A DNA stretch of 64,000 nt, from assembly GCA_030762175.1 (NCBI GenBank), contig CM060830.1, forward strand, positions 47,763,501 to 47,827,500. Direction: 5' to 3'. A program made the position numbers and the translations under genes. The DNA comes from Metallyticus violacea. Lineage: Eukaryota; Arthropoda; Insecta; Mantodea; Metallyticidae. This document shows, in pieces, positions 50,640 to 61,974 of this stretch. Under the pieces are notes generated by a model that worked only from the letters and a program-made list of their open reading frames with translations, made no database searches and was not told where the DNA came from. Each line of letters starts with the position of its first letter. Within the stretch, counting starts at the first letter, position 1.

Positions 50640-51490
50640 TGCAGTGATAAGATCTGATTTACATGGTTTACAAAACTAGCAAACGCAAGCATTATGAACA
50701 CGCTGTAGTCTTTGTCCAAGATATCATAATGTCGCAGTAATCGAAATGTGGCAAAATCAATGTTGATGCACGTGTTTTTTCATATTGAATGTGAGAAAAT
50801 TTTGTTTTAAATCATCCATTAAGATTACTGTCCAAATAGACACCGAGATTTTTTTACAAACGATTTTGTTTGCACTTTTATTGCATTATGTTTGACGGAA
50901 TGAATACAGTTCAATTAATTTTGTTTAATATTCGATTATGCCCTATTATGATTGCCGAAGATTTTCCCGAATATAAGATAAGATTGTTTTGTTTAGCCCA
51001 TGTTGATACTGAGTCCAGGTAATCGTTCAGTTCAGCTATGTAGTTGATAAGTAAGCGTGGTTGTGAGTAGATAGATGAGTCTGCATAAATATGGTTACTG
51101 TAGTTCGTGATGTGATTTATATAAATAGAAATTAATATTCGTTCCAGTACTGGCCCTTGTGGCACTCCACACTCTACTAACCTCCAAGGCGAAAAGCATC
51201 TCCTACTGTAGTAGGCCAGAGAGATAGGAGCAATGAAACCACTGGGTCAAGTTGTCAGACAAGTGCAGTGACAAGTGCAGTTTTGAAAGTAGTTTGTTTA
51301 TATTAACTGAGTCAAACGCTCTAGAAAAGTTAACACGCGTTAGAACCGAGTCCGCTCACATCCATAGCCTCACGAATGTCCTCAGTACCGTTAAGCAAGG
51401 CAGTTGCCGTACTCCAGCCTGCCCGGAATCCTGACTGGTAAGTATTTAGTTACTAGTGCTATAGAATGTGCTCGCTAAGACGTTGAAAGG
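50640..51490 (-). pseudogene. LINE reverse-transcriptase relic (jockey/CR1-like)
   Basis: The minus strand encodes, in order with frameshifts: 'YQSGFRAGWSTATAL' (equivalent of Q-S-G-F-R-x2-R-S-T), a 'FDSVNINKLLSKL' block, 'LVECGVPQGPVLERILIS' (the P-Q-G-S-V-L-G motif with G lost), 'HIYADSSIYSQPR' (the F/Y-A-D-D box with the second aspartate replaced by serine), 'VSTWAKQNNLILYSGKS' and 'AIIIGHNRILNKIN'. Downstream lies the segment shared with 15,240-15,625, including the 'PHFDYCDI' equivalent. The YADS change alone would inactivate the enzyme. The longest open piece is 84 codons at 50,911-51,165. Confidence 0.85.
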
Positions 51491-51774
51491 CCTGCTAAAA
51501 ATTCGCGCCAGTGCATTTAATATGGTAGGTAGGATGCTGATTGGTCTGTTACTTGAGAAGTGGAGAGTGAAGTGACTTTTGCTAAAAAGTATCGCTCGGA
51601 ACAAGTACCAATTTTAAGATAAGTGTAAAAATTATAATTAAGTTGGACTTTAATATACACAAATACATATCCAATACAATAGAAAAGTTGCTTTAAAAGA
51701 AAATGTACCATCTGTACGTGGGCTGTTCAATAAAAACGATCGTTGTTTTGACAGACATATTTTTGGCACTTAAA

Positions 51775-52405
51775 TTTAAAATATTTCATATATAAGGCAG
51801 CTTTTTATAACATATATAAATATATGGAACCATTTCGAATCAGACTTCGTTTAAATGACTTAGAAACTGTAAAGTTTTGTCCTATAAGATACATTTTTTA
51901 ACGTGGTAAGACATTTATGGAAATTAATAGCGAAATGCCATGGTACAGGCAGAGGATGACAGCTGGTTTATAATAGTTTTTATAAAGCTACCAGACTAGT
52001 ATATTTTTAACAACTCACAGATCACTGCATAAATGGCTGAGATCTCAAGTTCTCGCGCTTACCTATAACAGAAACAGAAACATTAATTGTCATAAAAAGA
52101 TAACCATAGATACAGAAGACCTGTATGTTATTAAAATAACTCACATAAAAGATACACAAAACATTCGATATTTTGGATAACTGGTTATCCTTTTTCATAC
52201 ATGTCATATATCTAGACTAGAAAAATGGAAAGATACCTTATATCGGAAACATCATGTGCTTTTGAGAAAATAAAAAATATTATATTTCTGAATTATATTA
52301 AACATTTTGTCTATAAATGTGTTCACATGTAGACCACATAACACCGATCTAATAAGTGATCTAGGACTGTTTAATAAATCATCACAATTTTTTACAAAGG
52401 TGCTA
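51775..52405 (+). repeat. Dispersed repeat R1 copy 2, without the tandem array
   Basis: Aligns with 23,035-23,545 as described for copy 1 and continues past the point where the array lies in copy 1. It ends next to the mariner relic at 52,410. It has no coding capacity. Confidence 0.7.
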
Positions 52406-52409
52406 AAAT

Positions 52410-53400
52410 TTCACTTTACAACGTTTAGTTAGCTCAATGCGTAATGTACTCATGATAATAGTTTCATTGTTGTCACTTCCGATTCTCGCATAAGTTGGAA
52501 CATGTTCTGTTACGCCTACAAGTAAAAGGTGACAAGCGACGAATAATATTCTGCTCTGAAATTCTGGTTTCGTCTCATCAAATCTTCCAATGAGGCCTAT
52601 GTAATGTTACAGGAGGCTTATAAACACTTTGTTCTTTGCAATAGTATAGTTTGAAGATATTAAAAATGTTTAAAGAAGGAAGTCAATAAATTTCAAAGAA
52701 AGGTAGGGGAACACATTGACACCACTGCTGTCATTGTGAGAGAGGATCGTCGAATAACATTAAGATCACTTTCAGAAATTCCGAAAATTTTACTGAATGC
52801 CATCCATATGTTGGTAACTGAAAAGTTGCACATGAGACGTGTTTGTGCACGGTGGGTTCTGACTGCTGATTCGCGCGCGGGTTTGCATGCAGTTGATGAT
52901 GTTACAGGAAGATGCACAGTGTCTTTCAGAATTAAAAGTCACACCATTTCGATCCTAAGAGCAAACAGCGAAGCTCTGTTTTTATCACCAACACCAATAA
53001 ACGCAAAAATGGTTGATTCTGCTGGGAGAGTTACGGTCACCTCATTTTTTGGATACTCGAGGAATGGTTTATCAGCATCGTATCCAAACAAAACTGTAAC
53101 TGGAAAATGCTGAAGAGATGTCCTGAAAACACTGCAAGGACTATTCCCATGCAAGCTGGATACTGCCTCAAGATAATGCAAGGCGCATATCACAAATGTT
53201 GTGTGACTGTTTCCTTTTCACTAAATTGAAGTAACGCCTGCGTGGTAGTAATTTTTCATCATCAGAATTTGTGTTGGAGGCTGCGGAGGTGATTTTGAAT
53301 GATCTGCCGATGTCCTTGAAGATTGGATAAAACGGTGGGACAGATGCATTTCATCCAACGGGGACTAGTTTGAGAAATATCAACAAAGTTATAAATACGA
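52410..53400 (+). pseudogene. Mariner-family transposase relic, copy 2
   Basis: The reading order is that of a mariner transposase: an N-terminal 'FWFRLIKSSNEAYVMLQEAY' (HTH 1), 'VREDRRITLRSLSEI' and 'VTEKLHMRRVCARWVLT' (HTH 2 and the conserved R-R-V-x-A-R-W-V-P box), then 'VDSAGRVTVTSFFGYSRNG' (position of the catalytic block containing the second-strand W-D motif; the D is not present), 'NKTVTGKC', and a C-terminal 'DVLEDWIKRWDRCIS'. A 125-codon piece (52,736-53,113) is open. The segment with the second and third catalytic residues is deleted or scrambled between about 53,110 and 53,250. It is the same family as copy 1 at 37,380-38,345, in opposite orientation. Confidence 0.8.
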
Positions 53401-55289
53401 GTAAAGGTATGTTGTCAAAAATGTATGATTTGAAATTGACATTAAAACAACTCTGGAAGGTGCCCAGTTAAAATTTTGTCCCTCTGACATTACAACAATG
53501 CAAGCTCTTTTCTTTCCTGTGACAGTCTTGCACACAGAAGCGATGAAGAATTTACATAAATTAAGCAATAACAGGAAAACTCTAACAAACACAAATACTT
53601 CAGAAACTGTTTTCCATTTCATATATGTATTTTGATTGCTGCCATCACCATTTTCAGCATCTTCATCCTTAAAACGATACTCTGATATCAACATCTGAGG
53701 ATGGTGATTCCATATCACCATTATTATTTCATCACAAAATATTTGATGCAATGTAAGTTTCATATCCTAATTCGCACTGCATATAGACATTCACATTTGC
53801 TATGTTTATGCAGACGTAATTCCATGTTTCTTTCCAGCACTGCTGCAGTCTAATAAATCAGAAACCAACTTCTTTCTTGAATGAAGATTATTTTTTTCTT
53901 CAAGGAATAGCTTTCCGTCTGTTTCTAAATATTTTGAAGGATTGCATTTTCTTTTATACGCAAAAATTGTAATTAAGTTTTCAATTGCTAAGCAACTTTT
54001 TTGTATATCTGTAGATTTTCCTAACGATTCAGTGCGTCACCTCTTCTCGAGTTATACCTTCTAAGGAGGGTAACGTGAGCCGTGTGGGCGCAAGTGAAAT
54101 ATGAGTTTTTAATTGCTGTGCGTTAATGTTGTTTTTTGAAAATTTTAATTATTTTAAAACATTATTAAATATTTCAGGAAACAACGGAATATAAAACAAA
54201 GTATTTATTATGTTTGAAAATTGACATCTATGTGTAGCAATTATTAAATGAATCATTTTGAAAAATACATTATTTAACTACATATTTGTTTATATGAGAT
54301 TTTAAAGTGGAATACCCCAAATTCTAAATGGGACCGGAACAAAGAACACAACTTATCACTTCTAACCTCAACAATAAACTTTTGGGTGCATGCCAGTGTA
54401 AAGCGCTATTCTAGAGCATACAATACTTCGAGAGGTTGCAATAAAAAAGTGTAAGCTTTAGCGGACTGTTACTGTTCTGATAGTTTTCAATGGACACAAA
54501 ACAAAACACAGTTATCTGCTGGACCACTACACCCGCTAGTTATCGTTTGCTCGTTTTTGAACCATTCGCTGGAAAACTGACAACGCTGTATTATATACAA
54601 ACAGGCTTACGCTTCCTGTGGAGCGTGGACCATCGCCAAATGTCAGCCCCAATCCGACCCCCCCCCCCCCTTCGCCTAAACAGTGTTTCTTCTTTGTTCG
54701 GTGGTACGAAGTTTGTATACATGTACAAATACTGCACATTAATGAGAACAAGCTCTATTTTCACAAAAATCAATTCGACGTAAGGTTTATTTCCCTCCTG
54801 TTTTAGACATATACTCAAATACTCTAAATAATTGAAGACGTCAATAATTATGTGCTCTTGAAAACACCAGCTGGGTGTCTAGATAGCTATAACAGACTGT
54901 GATGGTTATGATCCTAAACTGCATCATCTAGAATCTTCTGCCCAAATCCACGAGATCGTTTAGTTTGATTTTCGTTTTTCATCGACACGGCATTTTTTTT
55001 ACTTCCTTTGTTACTTTATCAGTTACTGCATTTGTTACCTTATAAATATAGTGTGTACTAAAGAACTCTGAACCAAATTGTAGTATTTTTCTTCCGGGTG
55101 TGTGCAAACGTTTCCCTCCGCTGTCAGGATAAAAGACACGCTAGCTTTTGGCTGTCAGTGTGAATCTGTCAATAGTTAAGTCCAGTTTCGCTATTACGGT
55201 TGATGTATTTGCTACATTTAATTTCGAAGCGAATTATAGCTCAATATATGTTTTCTACTGTACAATCAGTATTTATTAATTATTCATAA
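53401..55289. other. Unassigned DNA
   Basis: No gene or repeat copy recognised. A 13-C run lies at 54,658-54,670. The ORFs crossing it on both strands have no domain. Confidence 0.4.
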
Positions 55290-55905
55290 ATAATAACTCA
55301 GCAAGTTCGTCAAGTACAAAGAGAATTCAAAGAACGATTCACTAGAGTAAAAGTTCCAGGCAATACAACAATCGATAGTATGTATGGATAGTGTTCAGTC
55401 TAAGAACCTTACAGACAACCTAGGTTTCTCAATGAAGAAATATCAGATGGCATAAGTCAATGTTAATAGAATTCTTTCTAAAATTATTAAGACATCTTCC
55501 ACAGGTATTCATATGGCTCTGTGCAAAGAACTGCTAAATGGTTAAAGTTAAAAGCATGTGGTATTCTTGAATACAATTTCTCTTCTTTTTATTTTAGAGA
55601 GAAAAAACAACCCTTTTTCAACAAGACTCTGCCACAGCTCTTTTAGCGAATATTAATAAAAATTTGTCCCCCGACATAGCCCACTGTGACTTTTACTTTT
55701 AAGAGTAAATTAAAAAGTATCGTGCACAAGACAAATCTACATGCAATGGAAGAACAGAAAAAATCTCCAAGAAATAGCCAGAATTACTCAACGCGAACTA
55801 CAACGAGTAAAGAACAAGTTTTTAATAAAGTTACAAAAAATGCACGGACTACAATGGTGGTTAGTTTCAGCATCTCCTTTAATAAATTTGGTAAGTAAAA
55901 GTTTA
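55290..55905 (+). pseudogene. DUF4817-type transposase relic, third subfamily
   Basis: An N-terminal piece 'VRQVQREFKERFTRVKVPG' fits the helix-turn-helix opening of these transposases. The middle is largely lost. A catalytic remnant 'QQDSATA' (second aspartate present) is followed by 'LKSIVHKTNLHAMEE', and 'ITQRELQRVKNKF', matching the C-terminal part after the third catalytic block. The third aspartate region is reduced to a 'CDFYF'-like string. Several stops and at least two frameshifts are present. Confidence 0.65.
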
Positions 55906-57334
55906 TAAAATAATTAAGGAAGCTGTTATATGGTTGCGTCAGCGCCACTGTGGGATACCCGCAGACGACAACGAGAGTTGCTTTCGCCTATAGGCAAATT
56001 ACCGCACATTGGTGCATAGTTCAATGGGTTACTATATATATATACACACATATATATATACATATATATATATAGTGTATATGAGAAGAAGTTGGAAACA
56101 ACAGGGTATTTGTTGAACGAGATTGGTAAGCATCGCATTTCTTGTCCGACAAATGTGCCAGAATACGTCGGAGCCCGTTTACAGATATTTCTTAGAAAAC
56201 AATTACCTCATTGTGTTCACTCGTACTCACATGTCAATCGAAAATGAGGTCATACAGGAGTAATATTGCTCCCCAATTTCAGATCGTAGTTAAGAAACGA
56301 GTTCGTTATTATATGTGGTTTTTTGCCTTTTTTTATGCGACTGCCTTGCATTATAAATATCACGTGGTTTACAAATAAGGCATTGACCCTATACCGAATG
56401 GTAACGATTTGCATTACTATTTGTTTTCAGATATTGTAATGGGGTCTTTGACAAACTATTTAACATATGTCTGTTCCAATTTCAAAGTTATGGTTTTAAG
56501 TTTCTAAAATACCAGTACGCCACTGACTAATAAATTTTCATTCATAATGTCATACGATAATGGGCGAAATTTGTGGAGCATGTCTCTTTGCCGCATTCAG
56601 TGTGATACTGGCGCGAGGTAAAATCATTGTTTTCGAGTTCGGGTCTCATGAATTATTTTTAATTTTTCTTTTCATCTTATTTATAGGCATACAAATTTAA
56701 TAAACGGCCTACTGCGCAGGTCTTATGATCTTCGAAACCACAGTCTGTCTCATTGTCCATTAGACTGCATAGTTAGACGCAGTCTAAGCTATGTAATATA
56801 ATAAACCAGTTAAATTTATTCAGTGCTGCTCTGTCATAGGATTAGTCCGAGATTATATATTTAAAATATTTTAAATACTCAAATAAAAAAAAACACCGTA
56901 TAGAGCCTTCTACAATTTTTTGAGCTACTGCGCTGTAGTTATTTGACACTCTGTATATAACAACATTATGCATCCCATTTAACATTTCATTTAACATGTC
57001 CATTTCATTTAACTCTACAAAATATAAAGTAAAATGCAGTACATGTTACAAAACAATTAAAATGTTAATAATAATGTTAAAAAAGAGTATATTTATCGTA
57101 ATAAGTAATCAACTTAGGACTTCATTTGATACAAAGTGTTGGTTATCTCTCTTGTAAAAGCAAACTCTTAGGAGGTGGAAGGTGTGATAATTGACTGAGG
57201 ATAATTATAATCTAATTATTACAAATGAATGGAATAAAACGTTAATTAATTTTTATTTTGCTAATAATCACACCTGTGGCAGATATAAAGTACGGTTATT
57301 AACAGTTGAACAAAGTCCATGTTTTACAGCCTTG
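55906..57334. other. Unassigned AT-rich DNA
   Basis: Nothing recognised; TA-rich microsatellite-like stretch at 56,030-56,075. Confidence 0.4.
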
Positions 57335-57480
57335 AAGGGGAGCTAATATGATTCGAATGTCGCTACTCCCGCCGTTTCGTACTTAAAACAAAACCCATCA
57401 ATATAGCGTTACTCGCTTTACCTGCCGTTACGCCGGCGAATAATTTTTATTGTTACGTTTTCTCCCCTCATTGTGCTATT
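57335..57480 (+). repeat. Repeat R2, left copy
   Basis: It aligns with the reverse complement of 60,215-60,375. Shared phrases include 'gccatttcgtacttaaa' against 'gccgtttcgtacttaaa' and 'tagcgttactcgcttta' against 'tggcgttattcgcttta'. By eye about 75-80% of the best 95 bases agree. Confidence 0.7.
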
Positions 57481-57481
57481 A

Positions 57482-58356
57482 TACAGGTGGCGCAGGGAAA
57501 CGAGAAAATTTTAAGGTAATATTGGCAACTCTGTAGTGCCGGAGTTTTCGGAGCCAATGCGACATTATTGCAAATGATTTTCTATTTGGAGCACTGGAGT
57601 AGTGCTGAACACCCTGTATCCGTGAGAGCTTTTCACAAGTACGGTGATAGTGTGACTTCTGCGCAAAGATTATTTCGACAGCATTTCCAGGTAGGATGTC
57701 ATGGATGTATCCCATCGGCTCATATGACTACAACTTGGGTGCGCAATTTTTAAGAAACGGGCTTAGCCTTGGAGAAAAAAAAATCTCCCTGGCAGCGTTC
57801 GCACAGTGCTTACCCCAGAGAAGACTGAAGCTGTTAGGGTTGCCTACGCAGATCTAAACATCTGAAATATGTGGTTTCAGCAGGACGGAGCCACGTCACA
57901 TGCTACTCGGTGATAGACGGGAGACGTCCGCCAATTGGTTGGAAGACGCGCCATTTCAAGTAACAATAACAATCTATGACCCGAGAGATCCAATGAACTC
58001 AGTATTTGCGATTTCTTCCTGAGGGGACTTAAAAGCAACGGGTACCGCACACGTCCTGTAACCATCGCTGAACTAACACAGAGGATTGAAGATGAAATCA
58101 CTGGCATTCCTCGAGAGGGATACACAAGCATTCCAGAGAATGCTCAACAGGATATCAGAATGTGTACGCCGAAAAGGTGCATGTCTTTCCTAAGTCATCT
58201 TCAATAAGTAAAGTAACAAGTGACACTTTTACATTACAACATTGTTAACGGCATACTATGGTACGTGCTCTTCCATAAGAAATAACGTTTTTCTTGTGTT
58301 TATTCGTGCAATTTAAGTTAATTCAAATGTTCCTGTTTCCCTACGCCACCCCATAC
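57482..58356 (+). mobile_element. Short DUF4817-type transposon, internally deleted, with TIRs
   Basis: Terminal inverted repeats are visible: the left end has GGTGGCGCAGGGAAACGAG at 57,487 and the right end, read in reverse, has GGTGGCGTAGGGAAACAGG ending near 58,349. TA dinucleotides flank both. Inside, the plus strand starts with 'MIFYLEHWSSAEHPVSVRAF' (DUF4817 helix-turn-helix region), 'QRLFRQHFQ', then jumps to 'MWFQQDGATSHATR' (second catalytic aspartate block) and a C-terminal remnant 'GLKMKSLAF'. About 100 or more residues between the HTH and this block are absent, so at about 870 bp it is a deletion derivative unable to transpose itself. Confidence 0.8.
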
Positions 58357-58462
58357 TATTTCAGTTTAAAATATTATTAAATAATTTGAACCGTCTACTT
58401 GGACGGTTCTAATCACGGCCTCATTGGCGCTGTTGCTTGCTATGTTGATTGTCTGTAGTAAA

Positions 58463-59508
58463 ATGGCCACAAAGCAGGAAAAAGCATTTTGTATGCTGCA
58501 ATAATAAAACTGGATTCCATTATTTGAGTTCAACGTGCTTTTCGCTGTCAGTTTAATAAACAACCGCGGGCGCATAAGCAGATTTACCAGTGGCATCGAA
58601 AATTCGCAGAAGATGGTTGCATATGCAAACGGAAAAGCATGGAACGTCCACGCACATTGAATGCAAGTGTCGAATGTATTCGTAGAGTTAACGAACGGAG
58701 TCCAAAATATCCACAGCACGAGGTAGCAAGGAACTTAACATTCCAACGGTATGGCGAGTTTTGAAACACCGCCTGCACCTGAAGCCGTACAAACTGCAGT
58801 TATTGCAAGCATTTCATCCTGACGACCACAACACAAGGTACGAATTTTGCATTAGCATGCTACATGATGTGGAAGTAGACAATTTTTCTGAATGAGTAAT
58901 TTTTTCCATTATTCCACTTTTCATCTTTCAGGTAAAGTTAATCGGCATAACGTTAGAATTTGGACAAGTGAAAATCCTATGTCAGTTATTGAACATGAAA
59001 GAGATTCAACGAAGATTAACGTCTTTTGTGCCATATCTGTAAGCAAAGTATATGGAGCTTTCTTCTTCATGGAGAACACTGTGACAGAACTAACCTATCT
59101 ACACATGCTTCAAAATTGGCTATTTCCTCAACTTGATAATTCAAATGACTTCATCTTCATACAAGATGGTGCCCCGCCTCATTTCTATAAGCACGTCCGA
59201 CGTTGCCTGAATGATACCATTCCAGACGTTGGATTGGAAGAGGAGGAGCAGAAGATCAACTTCGTCGCCGATGGCCTCCCAGATCTCCAGACCTCACTTC
59301 CTGTGACTTTTATCTGTGGGGTTACATAAAAGACCGTGCTTTTATCCCCCACCCCATGCCTGACACTCTTGAAAGTCTGCGACATCGAATTGTTGAAGCT
59401 GTGAATTCGATAACTAGAGACCAGCTGATTCGTGTGTGGCAAGAAATGAGCCATCGTTTTGATATTTGTCGTGATTTGTCGTTATTTGGCGTGATATTTG
59501 TCGTGTAA
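58463..59508 (+). pseudogene. DUF4817-type transposase, near full length, lightly broken
   Basis: It starts at an ATG giving 'MATKQEKAFCMLQ', then after a frameshift 'VQRAFRCQFNKQPRAHKQIY', 'RRVNERSPKYPQHEVARNL', and 'LKPYKLQLLQAFHPDD'. The best open part (58,892-59,329) reads 'GKVNRHNVRIWTSENPMSV' and then 'IQDGAPPHFYKHVRRCLND' (second catalytic aspartate). After one more frameshift come 'RSPDLTSCDFYLWGYIKDR' (third catalytic aspartate) and a C-terminus ending 'FGVIFVV'. The first aspartate block (around 58,890) is disrupted by a stop. The normal family length is about 330-350 residues; this copy covers nearly all of it. It lies about 110 bases from the preceding element and in the same orientation but belongs to a different subfamily. 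Confidence 0.8.
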
Positions 59509-59869
59509 AGTGAAAATCGAACCTATCTCTTTTCAGGAACGTTTGAATTGTGTTTCCATCTTTTGTGGTTTGAAGAAATAAATGTTTGAAATCTGTTCTT
59601 TCTTTTTGAATAGCCCTGTATTATTTGCTGAACTACAATAACGAAGAAGTAACAATGAACTGCTATTGCAGTAAATAATGCAGAGTAATCAAACCTAAAA
59701 CCAAAAATTAGATCTCAAAGGACACGAAACTTACTTAATTACAAATTAATTAATTATTAAGACATTACGTATTTAATAAAATAACTAATTATTTAATGTT
59801 TAAATTGCAATATCATGAGAACAATTAAAGTTGTTACAATAATTCGATTTAAATACAAAGATTCCATAG
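59509..59869. other. Transposon 3' flank and unassigned DNA
   Basis: The phrase 'gaatagccctgta' at about 59,609 may be the 3' terminal repeat of the transposon; no matching 5' end was found. The rest is AT-rich and unassigned. Confidence 0.35.
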
Positions 59870-60144
59870 TTTTTTTTTAATGATGTTTAACTCCCGTTTT
59901 TACTACTGAGGCACCACAGGCGGTGAACACGGTGATACACGAAATGATATGTTGGGAGAGGATTTTTTAAGGAAGGAAACGTTCCAGGCCTAATTTTTTA
60001 GGGTACTTCCTTGGAATTTGCCAGTTATGAGGACTGAGGAAAACCTGGAAAAAACCTCAGTCAGGGAGGACGGTCCTGGTGGGATTCGAACCCCAACCTC
60101 CTGTTCACGAGTCCGCGCCTTAACCATTCGGCACCCATGGCGGT
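59870..60144 (-). repeat. SINE-B copy 5, minus strand
   Basis: It runs from a T run at 59,871 and 'ttaactcccgtttttactac' through the body to the tRNA-like head, with B-box complement 'gggattcgaacccc' and A-box side complement 'gagtccgcgccttaaccatt'. Full length. Confidence 0.92.
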
Positions 60145-60214
60145 TTCCAGAGTTTGATAGACACTGTCATCTCCAGATATGAAATATTCTCAGAGAAGGA
60201 TGTGTATATACCTC

Positions 60215-60375
60215 AGTAGAAGGATGAGGGGGGATGTAACGACAGAGTTCAACTAATGAATGTACGCGGAGGACGATAAAGCGAATAACGCCATATTGAT
60301 GGATTTTAAGTACGAAATGGCGCGAGTAGAGACATTAAGATCATGTTAGCTCCTCTAAAAGGCTTTAAAACTAGA
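60215..60375 (-). repeat. Repeat R2, right copy (inverted)
   Basis: Inverted relative to 57,335-57,480. The pair brackets both transposase relics and the SINE-B copy. Confidence 0.7.
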
Positions 60376-61199
60376 AGACTACATCTTATTATACCAAACG
60401 ATAATTGCTCGTAAGACTAAGTAAAACTCGTTAAAATGTGTGGTGATTTCAATGCACTAATAAGCAGGCAACTTTTAACGAACTATAATAATACTCAAGG
60501 TTTATATTACCTATGTGTGAAATTATCGCTATTTGGAAATTTCTTACTTTAAGCGTCTTTAACATTTCCTTTTTACAGGCGCAACAAACATCCCTTTTTA
60601 TAATTTTCGACCACTGGCATGACCATTTTACAGTAAGGGTTGTAATTAATAATTATTATAAGCATTTGTTCTGCTGAGAGCTCTTGAAAGTTATGAGTAG
60701 AGTAAATCGTCCTCAGAGTGAAATTAATTTATATCTTCACTGTTATTATTACTCGTGTTCACTGCACCGAATGATATCAATTATATGTGCTTGTAACTCA
60801 GCAACGTTTCCGCTCAGTTGGCAATCGCTTTCAGATAAACACCGCGCGGCTCTTGAAGAGATTTGCTCTAATGTTCATTTGTTTTCTCCGCTGTTACCTT
60901 CCCTTCATCATGATGTTTACTGCCTGAGTAAACACCTTTCATGTAGTGTGTTGATCAATACAATAAAAACCTTTAATGGCTAAGTTGCGAGATTTCTCTT
61001 TATACCTCAAACAAATCAGTTTAATTTTGTTGTTTTACCTTTTGTTACTTTACCATAAAAACGAAGCACATAGACCTTTTATAGGATCGTCAGTCAGTCA
61101 AATGTATGCTATGTACGGCATTATCTAGACAAGAGTTTGACTTTTTGTTTCGTTAAATGGAATGCGTGTTAGAATTGAATAGTTAGATTTTTTCCAGCT
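60376..61199. other. Unassigned DNA
   Basis: No gene or repeat copy recognised. The 99-codon ORF at 60,684-60,983 has no domain. Confidence 0.4.
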
Positions 61200-61270
61200 C
61201 TTTTCCACTGAACCGAACGCATTGACTCGCATTCGGAAGGTTCCGGGTTTAAGTCTCTTGGAGCCAGAGT
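61200..61270 (+). repeat. SINE-C tRNA-like head fragment
   Basis: 'tgactcgcattcggaaggtt' followed by 'ccgggtttaagtctcttgg' matches the B-box part of the SINE-C head. It sits directly beside the Penelope relic. No SINE-C body follows. Confidence 0.55.
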
Positions 61271-61274
61271 GAAA

Positions 61275-61580
61275 TAACAGTAGAAGTTTAACCAATATAA
61301 AATGCTTTGCAAAGCTTGCAAGATAACATAAATATGACGTTCTTAGAAGAACAAGTAGCAAATGAAGAAAGGCTACATTCTGTGGATAAATTAGGGCTGC
61401 GGAATGAATGGCGTGGAATAATAAGCGCACAGGCTTTACATTTAGGACGTTGGCAAGGATATGAGCCTCCAACTGGACGAGGTAAATTGGAAAGAGTTAG
61501 ATTGCGGCGAAATATACTTTTAAGATTAGGGGGGTGTTCTAAAAGTAAGGCCGGACACAACTTTAGAAAAATCACTTAAA
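61275..61580 (-). pseudogene. Penelope-like element relic, region leading into GIY-YIG
   Basis: The minus strand has 'PPNLKSIFRRNLTLSNLPR', 'GSYPCQRPKCKACALI' (cysteine cluster C-x5-C-x2-C) and 'TCSSKNVIFMLSCKLCKAFY' then 'IG', which is the order of the linker and the opening of the GIY-YIG endonuclease (here F-Y-I-G) in Penelope-like retroelements. A stop follows the YIG, and the SINE-C head fragment interrupts the rest of the endonuclease. The reverse transcriptase is absent. The overlapping plus-strand ORF is a shadow. Confidence 0.7.
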
Positions 61581-61942
61581 ATGAATGCAGTAATAAAATA
61601 TCGTGACATTCTTTCAAAATAAGTCTATGCCTTCAGTTGTAGGCATGTAAGTAGTAACAAGGTTAATGAAGGTCTTATTAGAAATTTCAGGTTTGCATTG
61701 AAAAGTTTTGTGCGCTGGGATGATAAGAGACTCTAAAAGAGAGGAAGGATAATTTTGGTGTTGGAACATTTGAGCTGGTTTTATATATATATATATATAT
61801 ATATATAAGAACTGTAACATTGATATTAATACATTCATATATTTTTCATATGAATGTATTTCTTTTGTAAAATAAATAGATAAAATAGAAATAGATAAAC
61901 ACTTGTCTTCTGTCTTTGAAGAAGAATCCGATGTATTTTAGT
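61581..61942. other. Unassigned AT-rich DNA with (TA)n
   Basis: A (TA)n run lies at 61,783-61,806. Nothing else recognised. Confidence 0.45.

Positions 61943-61974
<32 letters not shown>

Noticed and set aside
53389..53763. 124-codon minus-strand ORF
   Set aside because: It overlaps the mariner C-terminal relic on the other strand and shows no recognisable domain; probably a shadow or chance frame.
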